From Paraburkholderia tagetis (GTDB taxonomy: Bacteria > Pseudomonadota > Gammaproteobacteria > Burkholderiales > Burkholderiaceae), in contig NZ_JAKLJA010000010.1 in assembly GCF_022213065.1 (NCBI RefSeq), positions 146,198-210,197 on the forward strand: 64,000 bases of DNA, in the 5' to 3' direction. Below the pieces are notes generated by a model. That model ran no database searches. It was not told where the DNA came from and was given only the letters and a program-made list of their open reading frames with translations. Positions 36,977-47,037 of the stretch are shown here, piece by piece (the stretch's first letter is position 1; each line of letters opens with the position of its first letter). Position numbers and translations under genes: made by a program.

Positions 36977-37702
36977 TTAGTGGCTGCGCGCGGCGACGCG
37001 CAGATTGCCGCCCTTCGCCGTCGACGACAGACGCGCGCCCGTCACGAAGAACGCGTGCAGGCCGTGCGCGAAGCGGTTGAGCTTCGTGACCACGGCCTTG
37101 TTGGCGCGCGTGAGCGCGTTATAGCCGAGCACCGCGGGAATCGCGACGAACAGGCCGAACGCGGTCATGATCAGCGCCTCGCCCACCGGGCCCGCCACCG
37201 CGTCGATCGAGGTCTGGCCGGTCGCGCCGATGGTAAGCAGTGCATGATAGATGCCCCACACCGTGCCGAACAGGCCGACGAACGGCGCCGTGCTGCCGAT
37301 CGAGGCGAGGATTGCGAGGCCGGCTTGCATCTTCGAGATCGAGTCGTCCATGGTGTCCTTCAGGCAGCGCGTGACCCAGTCCGAGACGTCCATGCGGTCG
37401 TGCAGATGCGGCTGGGTCTGGTGATGGTGCTCGGCGGCTTCCTGGCCCGAGAGCGCGAGCGCGAGGAACGGGTTGTCTTCGCGCGTGCCGCTGCCGAGCT
37501 TCTTCACGCCGTCGGCGAGGTCGTCCGAATGCCAGAACGAGGTCTCGGCATTCTTCGTGAGACGCTTCAGGCGCGCGACGTTCCAGCCCTTCACGACGAT
37601 CACGCACCACGACAGCACCGACATGATCAGCAGCGCGAGCGCGATGCCGCGCGTCACAAAATCCCCTTGCGCCCAGACGTGGGCGATACCGTAGTTCTGC
37701 AT
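36977..37702 (-). CDS. exbB: ExbB, TonB proton channel subunit
   Basis: The 241-residue MotA/TolQ/ExbB-family membrane protein has three transmembrane helices: ALALLIMSVLSWCVIVVK near residues 20-38, and two close together at GLAILASIGSTAPFVGLFGT and EALIMTAFGLFVAIPAV. The Thr/Pro-containing channel signature GSTAPFVGLFGTVWGIYHA is clear. A long cytoplasmic loop lies between helices one and two. It sits between tonB and exbD in the same direction. Confidence 0.95.
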   Translation of the reverse strand: MQNYGIAHVWAQGDFVTRGIALALLIMSVLSWCVIVVKGWNVARLKRLTKNAETSFWHSDDLADGVKKLGSGTREDNPFLALALSGQEAAEHHHQTQPHLHDRMDVSDWVTRCLKDTMDDSISKMQAGLAILASIGSTAPFVGLFGTVWGIYHALLTIGATGQTSIDAVAGPVGEALIMTAFGLFVAIPAVLGYNALTRANKAVVTKLNRFAHGLHAFFVTGARLSSTAKGGNLRVAARSH

Positions 37703-37785
37703 GGTTTTTCCTCTATTTCAATTCGTCTAAACGGTGCAATTCAGGTGGCCGCGTCGCGTGCGCGCTGCAGCCCAGGGCCGGCAAA

Positions 37786-38544
37786 TCAGTTTTGCAGGCT
37801 GAAATCGAATGGCTGCGTGTAGGCCGCGCGCACGGGCTGGCCGTCTTCCATGTAGGGCTTGCACGCGCTGCTGCGCATGGCGGAGAGCGCGGCGTCGTCT
37901 AGACGGCTATAGCCGCTGCTCTTCTTGAGCTCGATGTTCTCGAGCTTGCCGGTGAGCCCCACCACGAAGTGCACGTAAGCCACGCCGGTCTCGCCGCGAC
38001 GCTTCGAGAGCATCGGGTAATCGGGCTCGACGATATTGCAGTCGAGATGCGAGACGTTCTTGGGTGCGGCGAGCGCCATCGTCGGCTTGCCTTGTGCGGG
38101 TGCAGCGGCCTGCGGTGCCGGGACCGGAGCCGGCGGGATGGGCGCAGCCGGCGCGGGCGGCGCAGGTTCGGCGCTCGCGCTTTGGGCCACATGCTGCGAG
38201 GGGGCTTCGGCGACGGGCAGCGGCGTAGGCGCGGGCTTGGGTTTCGGCTGGACCTTGGGCTGCTCGCGGCTCACGCGCGGCACCGGCTTGGGCGGTGGCG
38301 GCGTGGGCGTCGACTGGATCGCCGCTGGCGCGGCAACCGGCTCGGGCCGGATCAGCTCGGCCGTGATCGTCCGCGATTCGAGCGAGACCGGTGTGACGGC
38401 GTCGCGTTTGTTCAGGACGACGGCGATGAGCGTGGCGTGCAGCGCGATGACGATCGCGCCCGCCGTCATGACGCGACGGTTCGCGCCGATCGTACGAAAA
38501 ACGGGGAGCACTGACGCGTTGGCGGTGGTTTGAGAAGCCTGCAT
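37786..38544 (-). CDS. tonB: TonB energy transducer
   Basis: The 252-residue TonB has a single N-terminal transmembrane helix (MTAGAIVIALHATLIAVV, residues 26-43) and a Pro/Ala/Lys-rich periplasmic spacer of about 90 residues (TPTPPPPKPVP and PKVQPKPKPAPTPLP). The C-terminal domain starts near SHLDCNIVEPDYP, with YPMLSKRRGETG and ELKKSSGYSRLDDAAL. It bridges ExbBD to outer-membrane receptors. No receptor gene is nearby. Likely transcribed from the Fur-type promoter before bfd. Confidence 0.95.
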   Translation of the reverse strand: MQASQTTANASVLPVFRTIGANRRVMTAGAIVIALHATLIAVVLNKRDAVTPVSLESRTITAELIRPEPVAAPAAIQSTPTPPPPKPVPRVSREQPKVQPKPKPAPTPLPVAEAPSQHVAQSASAEPAPPAPAAPIPPAPVPAPQAAAPAQGKPTMALAAPKNVSHLDCNIVEPDYPMLSKRRGETGVAYVHFVVGLTGKLENIELKKSSGYSRLDDAALSAMRSSACKPYMEDGQPVRAAYTQPFDFSLQN

Positions 38545-38607
38545 GTTAGCGTGGCCGCCAGAATGACGACGGCGCGCAGGCTGGGCAACGCGTCGCGACG
38601 GGCGGCT

Positions 38608-38670
38608 TTATTTGCGAAAGATCAACAGCGAGATACACACGGTGGTCACGAATCCGATCAGCAATTCCAT
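38608..38670 (-). CDS. Putative 20-residue membrane peptide
   Basis: A very short ORF, MELLIGFVTTVCISLLIFRK, with GGAGG five bases before the ATG, a better ribosome site than most genes here. It is one hydrophobic helix with a basic end, as in known bacterial small membrane proteins. It lies between bfd and tonB in the same direction, 63 bases before tonB, so it would be made with the iron operon. No family is known to me. The rest of the gap to bfd (38671-38813) holds nothing else. Confidence 0.5.
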   Translation of the reverse strand: MELLIGFVTTVCISLLIFRK

Positions 38671-38813
38671 CCCGGCCTCCGGCAGTGGGAACGAATGGTA
38701 GCTGGCTGGTCGTGAAACTGGCTTGCTGTCGGCAGTAAAGCGGGCAGTAAAGCACCCTGGCATGCGAGCGGTGAAACAAAAGCGCGCGCCGCGAGGGACG
38801 CGCGCTGCAAGAA

Positions 38814-39077
38814 TCAGGCGGCCTTGCGCTCGTAGAACGTCATGGGAACAGCTTGCGGCATGGCTGCCGGGTGCGCATGGCTCGCGCCATGATTCACGCC
38901 GCAGCGGGTCGCGCAGGCGCCGCTTTGCGCCATCACTTCGCGAACGGATTCCTCGCACTTGCCGCAGCAGGTCGCGACGCCGAGTTCGAACTGCAACTCG
39001 TCGAAGGAATCCATGCCCTCCGCGATGGAGGCACGGATCGTCCGGTCGGAGACGGATTTGCACATGCAGACAATCAT
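38814..39077 (-). CDS. bfd: Bacterioferritin-associated ferredoxin Bfd
   Basis: Bfd carries a [2Fe-2S] cluster and reduces bacterioferritin heme to release stored iron. The 87 residues hold the four cluster cysteines in VCMCKSVSD and GVATCCGKCEE, in the C-x-C...C-x2-C pattern. A tail of about 30 residues with His and Cys (ACATRCGVNHGASHAH) extends beyond the usual 64-residue form. The ATG at 39077 follows a Fur-box promoter by 24 bases. It heads a minus-strand group with tonB, exbB and exbD. Confidence 0.92.
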   Translation of the reverse strand: MIVCMCKSVSDRTIRASIAEGMDSFDELQFELGVATCCGKCEESVREVMAQSGACATRCGVNHGASHAHPAAMPQAVPMTFYERKAA

Positions 39078-39100
39078 GATGGACCGCAATAAAGAGGGTT

Positions 39101-39139
39101 AATGCGAATTATTATCATTATGTTTGCCTGCTTTGGCAA
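39101..39139 (-). promoter_or_regulatory. Fur-controlled promoter before bfd
   Basis: Minus-strand TTGCCA (39134-39139) and GATAAT (39111-39116) are 17 bases apart. The Fur box at 39101-39119, AATGATAATAATTCGCATT on the minus strand, matches the consensus at about 16 of 19 positions and covers the -10. Confidence 0.88.
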
Positions 39140-39367
39140 GCGTACAGTTGGATTTTTTGTAACAAAACCGGACCCTTAGCAGGGATTTTGCTGGTGGATC
39201 AGAGCCGGCGGGGGCTCGGCGTGATGGGCGTAAAACAGGGTGGGAAGGTGAAGGCCCGTGTGGATACCGGGGAGCGCGGATGACGCCGGGATAGGGATGA
39301 CGACTAAAAGCGGGGTGGGATGGAGCCGGGACGTTGGCCTTGGCAGAAGCCGTTGCGCGCGGGCGAC

Positions 39368-40234
39368 TCAGGCGGCGTTGGCTGCGGGTTCGAGCGTGCG
39401 CGGCGAAGGGATGCTCACGCATTCGACCTGCGCCTCGATGCCGAGCAGCGCCGCCGCAAGCGTGCGCAGATGCGCGCCGTCACTGGTCGAGCAGAAGCGC
39501 GCCGGCGTGCCGGGGGCTGCGCTGGCGTCGGCGGCCAGTTGTGCGCGCAGGCCGTGCTGATCGAGCACGCGTTCGAGCTGGCGTGCGATGGCCACGCTGG
39601 TATCCACGAGCATCATGCGCTCGCCCACGATCGAGCGGATGGCCGCATCGAGAAAGGGGTAGTGCGTGCAGCCGAGCACGAGCGTGTCGGCGCCGGCATC
39701 GAGCATCGGCTGCACATAGCCGCGCAGCAGCTCGACGAGCGCCGGCGAACTCACGTCGCAGCGCTCGACCGCCTCCACGAGGCCGTGGCCCGGCTGGCAC
39801 AGCACGCGCAGGTCGGCGGCGTGGCGCTCGACGAGCGCCTGAAAGCGCGTGCTGCGCAGCGTCACCGGAGTGGCGAGCACGCCCGCCACGCGTGACTTCG
39901 AGATCAGCGCCGCGGGCTTGATGCCGGGCTCCACGCCCACGAGTGGGACGGAGAGCCGCTCGCGCACGAGCGCGATGGACTGCGCGGTGGCGGTATTGCA
40001 GGCCACCACGAGCGCCTTGGCTCCCTGCGCGACGAGCCATTCGCAGATGGCGAGCGTGCGGTCGGCGATGAAGTCGTCGTCGCGCTGGCCATACGGGGCA
40101 TAGCGCGAGTCGGCCACATAGACGATGCGCTCGGCGGGCAATTGCGCGCGCACGGCGCGCAGCACCGAGAGGCCGCCGAGCCCGGAATCGAAGATGCCGA
40201 TGGGCGTGGCGCAGGAGGGAGCCGGCAGGTTCAT
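39368..40234 (-). CDS. murI: Glutamate racemase MurI
   Basis: MurI makes D-glutamate for peptidoglycan. The 288 residues include GIFDSGLGGLSVL with the catalytic aspartate, the first cysteine in VVACNTATA and the second in LVLGCTHYPFL, plus APYGQRDDD. Its ATG shares one base with the stop of bfr (TGATG), so its translation is coupled to an iron-storage gene. Downstream (39140-39367) I see no gene and no clear terminator. Confidence 0.94.
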   Translation of the reverse strand: MNLPAPSCATPIGIFDSGLGGLSVLRAVRAQLPAERIVYVADSRYAPYGQRDDDFIADRTLAICEWLVAQGAKALVVACNTATAQSIALVRERLSVPLVGVEPGIKPAALISKSRVAGVLATPVTLRSTRFQALVERHAADLRVLCQPGHGLVEAVERCDVSSPALVELLRGYVQPMLDAGADTLVLGCTHYPFLDAAIRSIVGERMMLVDTSVAIARQLERVLDQHGLRAQLAADASAAPGTPARFCSTSDGAHLRTLAAALLGIEAQVECVSIPSPRTLEPAANAA

Positions 40235-40713
40235 CAGGACTCGACCGAACCCATTGCCGATTGCTGGTAGTTCTGGATGCCGACCTTGTCGATGAGGTCG
40301 AGCTGGGTTTCGAGCCAGTCGATGTGCTCTTCGGTGTCGTCGAGGATCTTCACGAAAATCTCACGCGAGATGAAGTCGCGCACGGATTCGCAATAGACGA
40401 TGGCTTCCTTGCAAGTGGACTGCGAAATCTGCTCGAGCTTCAGATCGCATTCGAGGATTTCCTTGGTCTCTTCGCCGATCAGCAGCTTGTGCAGGTCTTG
40501 CAGATTGGGCAGGCCGTCGAGCATGAAGATACGCTCGATGAGCAGGTCGGCGTGCTTCATTTCGCCGATCGACTCGTCGTACTCGTGCTTGCCGAGTTTT
40601 TCGAGGCCCCAGTGCTTGTACATGCGGGCATGCAGGAAATACTGGTTGATGGCGGTCAGCTCGTTCTTGAGCTGTGCGTTCAGGTATTCGATGACTTTTT
40701 TATCGCCTTGCAT
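40234..40713 (-). CDS. bfr: Bacterioferritin
   Basis: The 159-residue Bfr forms the 24-mer heme ferritin that oxidises and stores iron. Ferroxidase ligands are in place: E18 in [12 protein letters not shown]51 and H54 in GEMKHAD, E94, E127 and H130 in [12 protein letters not shown]52, the heme ligand, is also present. AAGGAAGGGAA lies before the ATG at 40713. The stop overlaps the murI start. An inverted repeat TGAGA-N5-TCTCA at 40853-40867 is about 140 bases upstream, of unknown meaning. Confidence 0.95.
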   Translation of the reverse strand: MQGDKKVIEYLNAQLKNELTAINQYFLHARMYKHWGLEKLGKHEYDESIGEMKHADLLIERIFMLDGLPNLQDLHKLLIGEETKEILECDLKLEQISQSTCKEAIVYCESVRDFISREIFVKILDDTEEHIDWLETQLDLIDKVGIQNYQQSAMGSVES

Positions 40714-40911
40714 GATTTCCCTTCCTTGGTGAGGCGCGCGGTTTTCAACCACAGGATTCCAACACTGGATACGAACAATAAACGCTCGATCCGCAAAAGC
40801 CAAGACCGGATCCGCATGGAAATCCAGCCTGAATCAGGCATTTGCCACGTGCTGAGAATTAATCTCAAACCGTTTTGCGTTCGTTTTGCGCTTGTTTCAC
40901 GTTACTCAAAA

Positions 40912-40942
40912 AAAACCGGGGCGCGAGGCCCCGGTTTTCGCA
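40912..40942 (-). terminator. Terminator after fumarase
   Basis: AAAACCGGGGC pairs with GCCCCGGTTTT around GCGAG. On the minus strand the stem is followed by a run of Ts, 39 bases after the fumarase stop. Confidence 0.9.
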
Positions 40943-40976
40943 TCGGCAGGTGCCGATCGTACTCATCGAGCGTGCA

Positions 40977-42500
40977 TCAAGCCGTCGCGACCGGAATCTT
41001 GCCGATCTTCGCCTGCCATTCGGCGGGGCCGGTCTTGTGGACCGAGGTGCCCGACGAATCCACGGCGACCGTCACCGGCATGTCCTGCACGTCAAACTCG
41101 TAGATGGCTTCCATGCCGAGGTCTTCGAACGCGAGGACCTTCGAGCCGCGGATCGCCTTCGAAACGAGGTACGCCGCGCCGCCCACGGCCATCAGGTAAG
41201 CCGCCTTGTGCTTCTTGATCGCCTCGATCGCCACGGGGCCGCGCTCGGCCTTGCCCACCATCGAGATGAGGCCCGTTTGCGAGAGCATCAGCTCGGTGAA
41301 CTTGTCCATGCGGGTGGCGGTGGTGGGACCTGCCGGGCCGACCACTTCGTCGCGCACCGGGTCGACCGGGCCCACGTAGTAGATCACGCGGTTCTTGAAG
41401 TCCACCGGCAGCTTCTCGCCCTTCGCGAGCATGTCGGCGATGCGCTTGTGCGCCGCGTCGCGGCCCGTGAGCATCTTGCCCGAGAGCAGCAGCGTCTGGC
41501 CCGGTTTCCACGACGCGACTTCTTCCGGCGTGAGCGTGTTCAGATCGACGCGCTTGCTGGTTTCCGTGTTCGGCTCCCAGTTGACCTTCGGCCATGCGTC
41601 GAGCGAGGGCGCTTCGAGCTTCGCGGGGCCCGAGCCGTCGAGCACGAAGTGCGCGTGGCGCGTGGCCGCGCAGTTCGGGATCATCGCGACGGGCTTCGAA
41701 GCCGCGTGCGTGGCCGTGGCCATGATCTTCACGTCGAGCACGGTGGCGAGACCGCCCAGACCCTGCGCGCCGATGCCGAGCGCGTTGACCTTCTCGTGCA
41801 GTTCCACGCGCAGCTCTTCGACCCAGTCCTTCGGACCGCGCTTGATGATGTCCTGAATGTCGATGGACTCCATCAGCGATTCCTTCGCCATCAGCATCGC
41901 CTTTTCAGCGGTGCCGCCGATGCCGATGCCGAGCATGCCCGGCGGGCACCAGCCCGCGCCCATCGTCGGCACGGTCTTGAGCACCCAGTCGACGATCGAG
42001 TCGGACGGGTTGAGCATCACGAACTTCGACTTGTTCTCCGAGCCGCCGCCCTTGGCCGCCACCTGCACGTCCACCTTGTCGCCCGGCACGATCTCGTAGT
42101 GGATCACGGCCGGCGTGTTGTCCTTGGTGTTCTTGCGGCCACCTTCGGGCGGGTTCACGATCGACGCGCGCAGCACGTTGTCCGGGTTCAGGTAACCGCG
42201 GCGCACGCCTTCGTTGATCATGTCGGTCACGCCCATCGTCGCACCGTCCCAACGCACGTCCATGCCGACCTTCACGAAGATCGTGACGATGCCGGTGTCC
42301 TGGCAAATGGGGCGCTTGCCTTCGGCGCACATGCGGCTATTCGTGAGGATCTGCGCGATCGCATCTTTCGCGGCCGGGCTCTCTTCGAGTTCGTATGCGC
42401 GGCCGAGCGCCTCGATGTAATCCTGCGGATGGTAGTAGCTGATGTATTGCAGCGAATCCGCAATGCTCTGGATCAGGTCTTCCTGTTTGATGACGGTCAT
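40977..42500 (-). CDS. Class I (iron-sulfur) fumarate hydratase
   Basis: The 507-residue enzyme converts fumarate and malate in the TCA cycle. It belongs to the oxygen-sensitive [4Fe-4S] FumA/B class. Cluster cysteines are in PICQDTGI, NCAATRHAHF and AGWCPPGMLG, and the C-terminal beta domain (VDFKNRVIYYVGPVDPVRDE and GPTTATRMD) is fused in one chain as in FumA. The ATG at 42500 has purine-rich sequence upstream. It is a single gene with its own terminator. Confidence 0.94.
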   Translation of the reverse strand: MTVIKQEDLIQSIADSLQYISYYHPQDYIEALGRAYELEESPAAKDAIAQILTNSRMCAEGKRPICQDTGIVTIFVKVGMDVRWDGATMGVTDMINEGVRRGYLNPDNVLRASIVNPPEGGRKNTKDNTPAVIHYEIVPGDKVDVQVAAKGGGSENKSKFVMLNPSDSIVDWVLKTVPTMGAGWCPPGMLGIGIGGTAEKAMLMAKESLMESIDIQDIIKRGPKDWVEELRVELHEKVNALGIGAQGLGGLATVLDVKIMATATHAASKPVAMIPNCAATRHAHFVLDGSGPAKLEAPSLDAWPKVNWEPNTETSKRVDLNTLTPEEVASWKPGQTLLLSGKMLTGRDAAHKRIADMLAKGEKLPVDFKNRVIYYVGPVDPVRDEVVGPAGPTTATRMDKFTELMLSQTGLISMVGKAERGPVAIEAIKKHKAAYLMAVGGAAYLVSKAIRGSKVLAFEDLGMEAIYEFDVQDMPVTVAVDSSGTSVHKTGPAEWQAKIGKIPVATA

Positions 42501-42558
42501 GGCTAGCTTCTGTGGGGACAGTGGGGTTTTTGAATCGTCTATACGGCGTGCCGGGGAG

Positions 42559-43176
42559 CTATTCCGATGCTGCCGTCTCGCGCACCACGGCCCGCTCGGG
42601 CACCGGATGGCGCGCGGCGAGGTCGTGGTAGTGGTCGGGGTGCGTATGCGTGGTGAGGCGGTCGATCCACGCCATCACCAGCGCGGAGAGCAGAAAGGCG
42701 ACGTGAATGGCCACTTGCCAGATCACCGTGCGCTCGGAAACCGCGTCGGGATTGATAAAGGTTTTCAGCAGATGAATCGACGAAATGCTGATGAGCGCCA
42801 TCGAGAGCTTCACCTTGAGCACGCCGGCGTTCACGTGATCGAGCCATTCGGGCTCGTCGGGGTGGCCTTCGAGTCCCATGCGCGAGACGAAGGTTTCATA
42901 GCCGCCCACGATCACCATGATGAGCAAGTTCGAGATCATCACCACGTCGATCAGGCCGAGCACGGCGAGCATGATGCTGGTCTCGTCGAGCGACATGGCG
43001 TGGCTGACGAGGTGCCAGACTTCCTTCACGAACAGCACGCAGTAGACGGCTTGCCCGACGATCAGCCCAAGATAGAGCGGCACCTGTAGCCAGCGGCTCA
43101 TGAAGATGATGCTGGGGAGCAATCGCATGCGGCGAGGGCGAGCGGCGGACGGCGGCTGGGGACGTGCAGCGGACAT
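42559..43176 (-). CDS. UPF0114/YqhA family membrane protein
   Basis: The 205-residue inner-membrane protein has four hydrophobic segments ([69 protein letters not shown]) and matches the YqhA/TIGR00645 family, whose function is unknown. Family residues such as [10 protein letters not shown] and [16 protein letters not shown] are present. It is followed by fumarase after 58 bases on the same strand and may be cotranscribed. Confidence 0.88.
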   Translation of the reverse strand: MSAARPQPPSAARPRRMRLLPSIIFMSRWLQVPLYLGLIVGQAVYCVLFVKEVWHLVSHAMSLDETSIMLAVLGLIDVVMISNLLIMVIVGGYETFVSRMGLEGHPDEPEWLDHVNAGVLKVKLSMALISISSIHLLKTFINPDAVSERTVIWQVAIHVAFLLSALVMAWIDRLTTHTHPDHYHDLAARHPVPERAVVRETAASE

Positions 43177-43338
43177 GGGCGTTTCACGAGTGGCGGGAAT
43201 CGGGCGCGGACCTGGGCACGAACCTGGGTGCGGACTTAGGTGCACGCGCCGCCTGGCCGCGAGGGCCGGGCGGGCGTTATTGTAACGCGTCGGCGCGCCG
43301 CTTCGCCGGGACGCCGACAGGTGAGTCTTACAAAATAA

Positions 43339-44262
43339 TTACGACGCCACGGGCGGCAGCCGCTTGCTCTTGAGGCTCGCGAGCGCGATGCCGCCGATCA
43401 CGCAGGCCAGCGCGATGCCGTGCGCGGGCGTGGGACGCTCGCCGAGAAACGCGATGCCATACAGTGCGGCGGCCACCGGCAGCACGGCGGAGAAGACCCC
43501 CGCGATGCTGCCCGGCACGTGGCGGATGCCCATCATCCAGAGGCAGAACGAGAACACGCTGGCCGAGAGCCCGTACCAGAGCACGAGCGCCCAGAGGCTC
43601 GCGGGCACGCTCGCATAACTGGACGAGAGCACGAACGAGAGCGCATCGGGCAGCCCGACCGGCAGCATCAGCAGAAAGCCGAACAAGTGGGTATAGGCAC
43701 AGATTTCGAGCGGCGCGAGCGTTTGCGTGAGCCGCCGCGAGAGGATCACATAGAACGACTCGCAGCACACTGCGCCCAGCACCATCAGGTTGCCCACGAA
43801 CGAACCCGGGTCTTGCGAGCCGCTGCCCGCGTGCGCGAGATTGATGACGGCGATGCCCGCGATGGCGAGCGCGATCGAAGCGAACGCCCGTGCGTCGGGC
43901 CGCTCGCGCAGGAACAGCCACGAGAACAGCGCGACCACGGCCGGGATCGTGCTCGTGATGACCCCGGCGGCAACGGCGCTCGTGCGATGCACGCCGCCGA
44001 GCATCAGCAGCGTAAACCCGAATGTACCGAAGAGGGCCTGAAGGAACAGATTGAGCCATTCGTCGCGCCTCACGCGCCGCATGCGCGCGCCGCGCAGCAG
44101 GGGCCAGAGCACGGCGAGCGCGATTACGAAGCGCAGCAGCGCGAACAGCGGAACCGGCAAAAACGCAACGATCGTTTTGCCGATGCCGACATTGCTGCCC
44201 ACCAGCAGCATGGCGGCGACGAGAAAGAGTGAATGACGATTCAAGCTGGAATCCGGACGCAC
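43339..44262 (-). CDS. EamA-family (DMT) transporter
   Basis: The 307 residues form about ten transmembrane helices in two EamA repeats, with the second starting near NLMVLGAVCCESFYVILSRR. Drug/metabolite transporters of this kind export amino acids or small metabolites; the substrate cannot be inferred. Basic loops (RGARMRRVRRDEW) agree with inside-positive topology. It diverges from acs, and the 288-bp gap between them holds an AT-rich stretch but no site I can name. Confidence 0.9.
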   Translation of the reverse strand: MRPDSSLNRHSLFLVAAMLLVGSNVGIGKTIVAFLPVPLFALLRFVIALAVLWPLLRGARMRRVRRDEWLNLFLQALFGTFGFTLLMLGGVHRTSAVAAGVITSTIPAVVALFSWLFLRERPDARAFASIALAIAGIAVINLAHAGSGSQDPGSFVGNLMVLGAVCCESFYVILSRRLTQTLAPLEICAYTHLFGFLLMLPVGLPDALSFVLSSSYASVPASLWALVLWYGLSASVFSFCLWMMGIRHVPGSIAGVFSAVLPVAAALYGIAFLGERPTPAHGIALACVIGGIALASLKSKRLPPVAS

Positions 44263-44550
44263 AGATCAGTTAGCATTCTAAATGCCCGCTTAACTGACTG
44301 TCATCGCATGGCAGTGGGGGCGTAAGTAGCGGGTAAGTTGCCGGGCTTAATCTTGCGCGTGCGGATTCGCGCGCGGGTTCATGCGAGCCGGCAGCAGGAA
44401 TGAAAAATGCCGCTTTCGCGCCGGGGCATCGGAACCGCGAAGCAACATCGAGGCAACGGCGCGGCGGCGCAAGGAGACGGCGTGTGCAGGTATCGAAGAT
44501 CCTGTGCGCGTCCACGAGTTTGACGTTTCATCTTCACCAAGGGGTTGTCG

Positions 44551-46533
<1,983 letters not shown>

Positions 46534-46671
46534 TCGTTGCCTGAAGGCCGGGGCGGGCGCATTGGCTCCTGCTCCGGCCACGTGGCGCCAGACTCCGGCC
46601 CAGACCTCCGGCCCCATGCAAGGCCGGATGTTCCCGATTGCCGGCCATGCGTGTTTTTGCTAAACAGGCGC

Positions 46672-47037
46672 ATGGCCGCGCCACACACCCGACCCCAGAG
46701 CAAGCTCAATCCCTTGCCCGAGCCACCACCGGTGAGCGAGGCGATGGCGCTTGCGCATCGGCGCTACTGGCGCTTTAACGTTGCGCTGATCGCCGTGCTC
46801 ATGAGCCTCGGCTTCGCGGTCTCGTTCGTGGTGCCGCTGTTCGCGCGCGCACTCGACAGCGTGCGTTTTGCCGGCTTCAGTCTGCCGTTCTATATCGGCG
46901 CGCAAGGGGCGATTCTTCTCTACATCGTGCTCGTGGTGCTCTACATCGTGCTGATGCAGCGCGCCGACCGCGAACTCCAGGCCGCGCGCGAAGCCGACAC
47001 GGCCATTCGCGAGGCCGGCCAGGAGCAGCAACGATGA
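46672..47037 (+). CDS. DUF4212 small subunit of a sodium:solute symporter
   Basis: The 121-residue protein has a proline-rich start, two transmembrane helices (FNVALIAVLMSLGFAVSFVVP and YIGAQGAILLYIVLVVLYIVL) and a charged end. It matches DUF4212, the small partner that precedes VC_2705-type symporters. Its stop overlaps the start of the symporter gene (ATGA), giving tight stoichiometric coupling. It lies 138 bases after acs. Confidence 0.9.
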   Translation: MAAPHTRPQSKLNPLPEPPPVSEAMALAHRRYWRFNVALIAVLMSLGFAVSFVVPLFARALDSVRFAGFSLPFYIGAQGAILLYIVLVVLYIVLMQRADRELQAAREADTAIREAGQEQQR

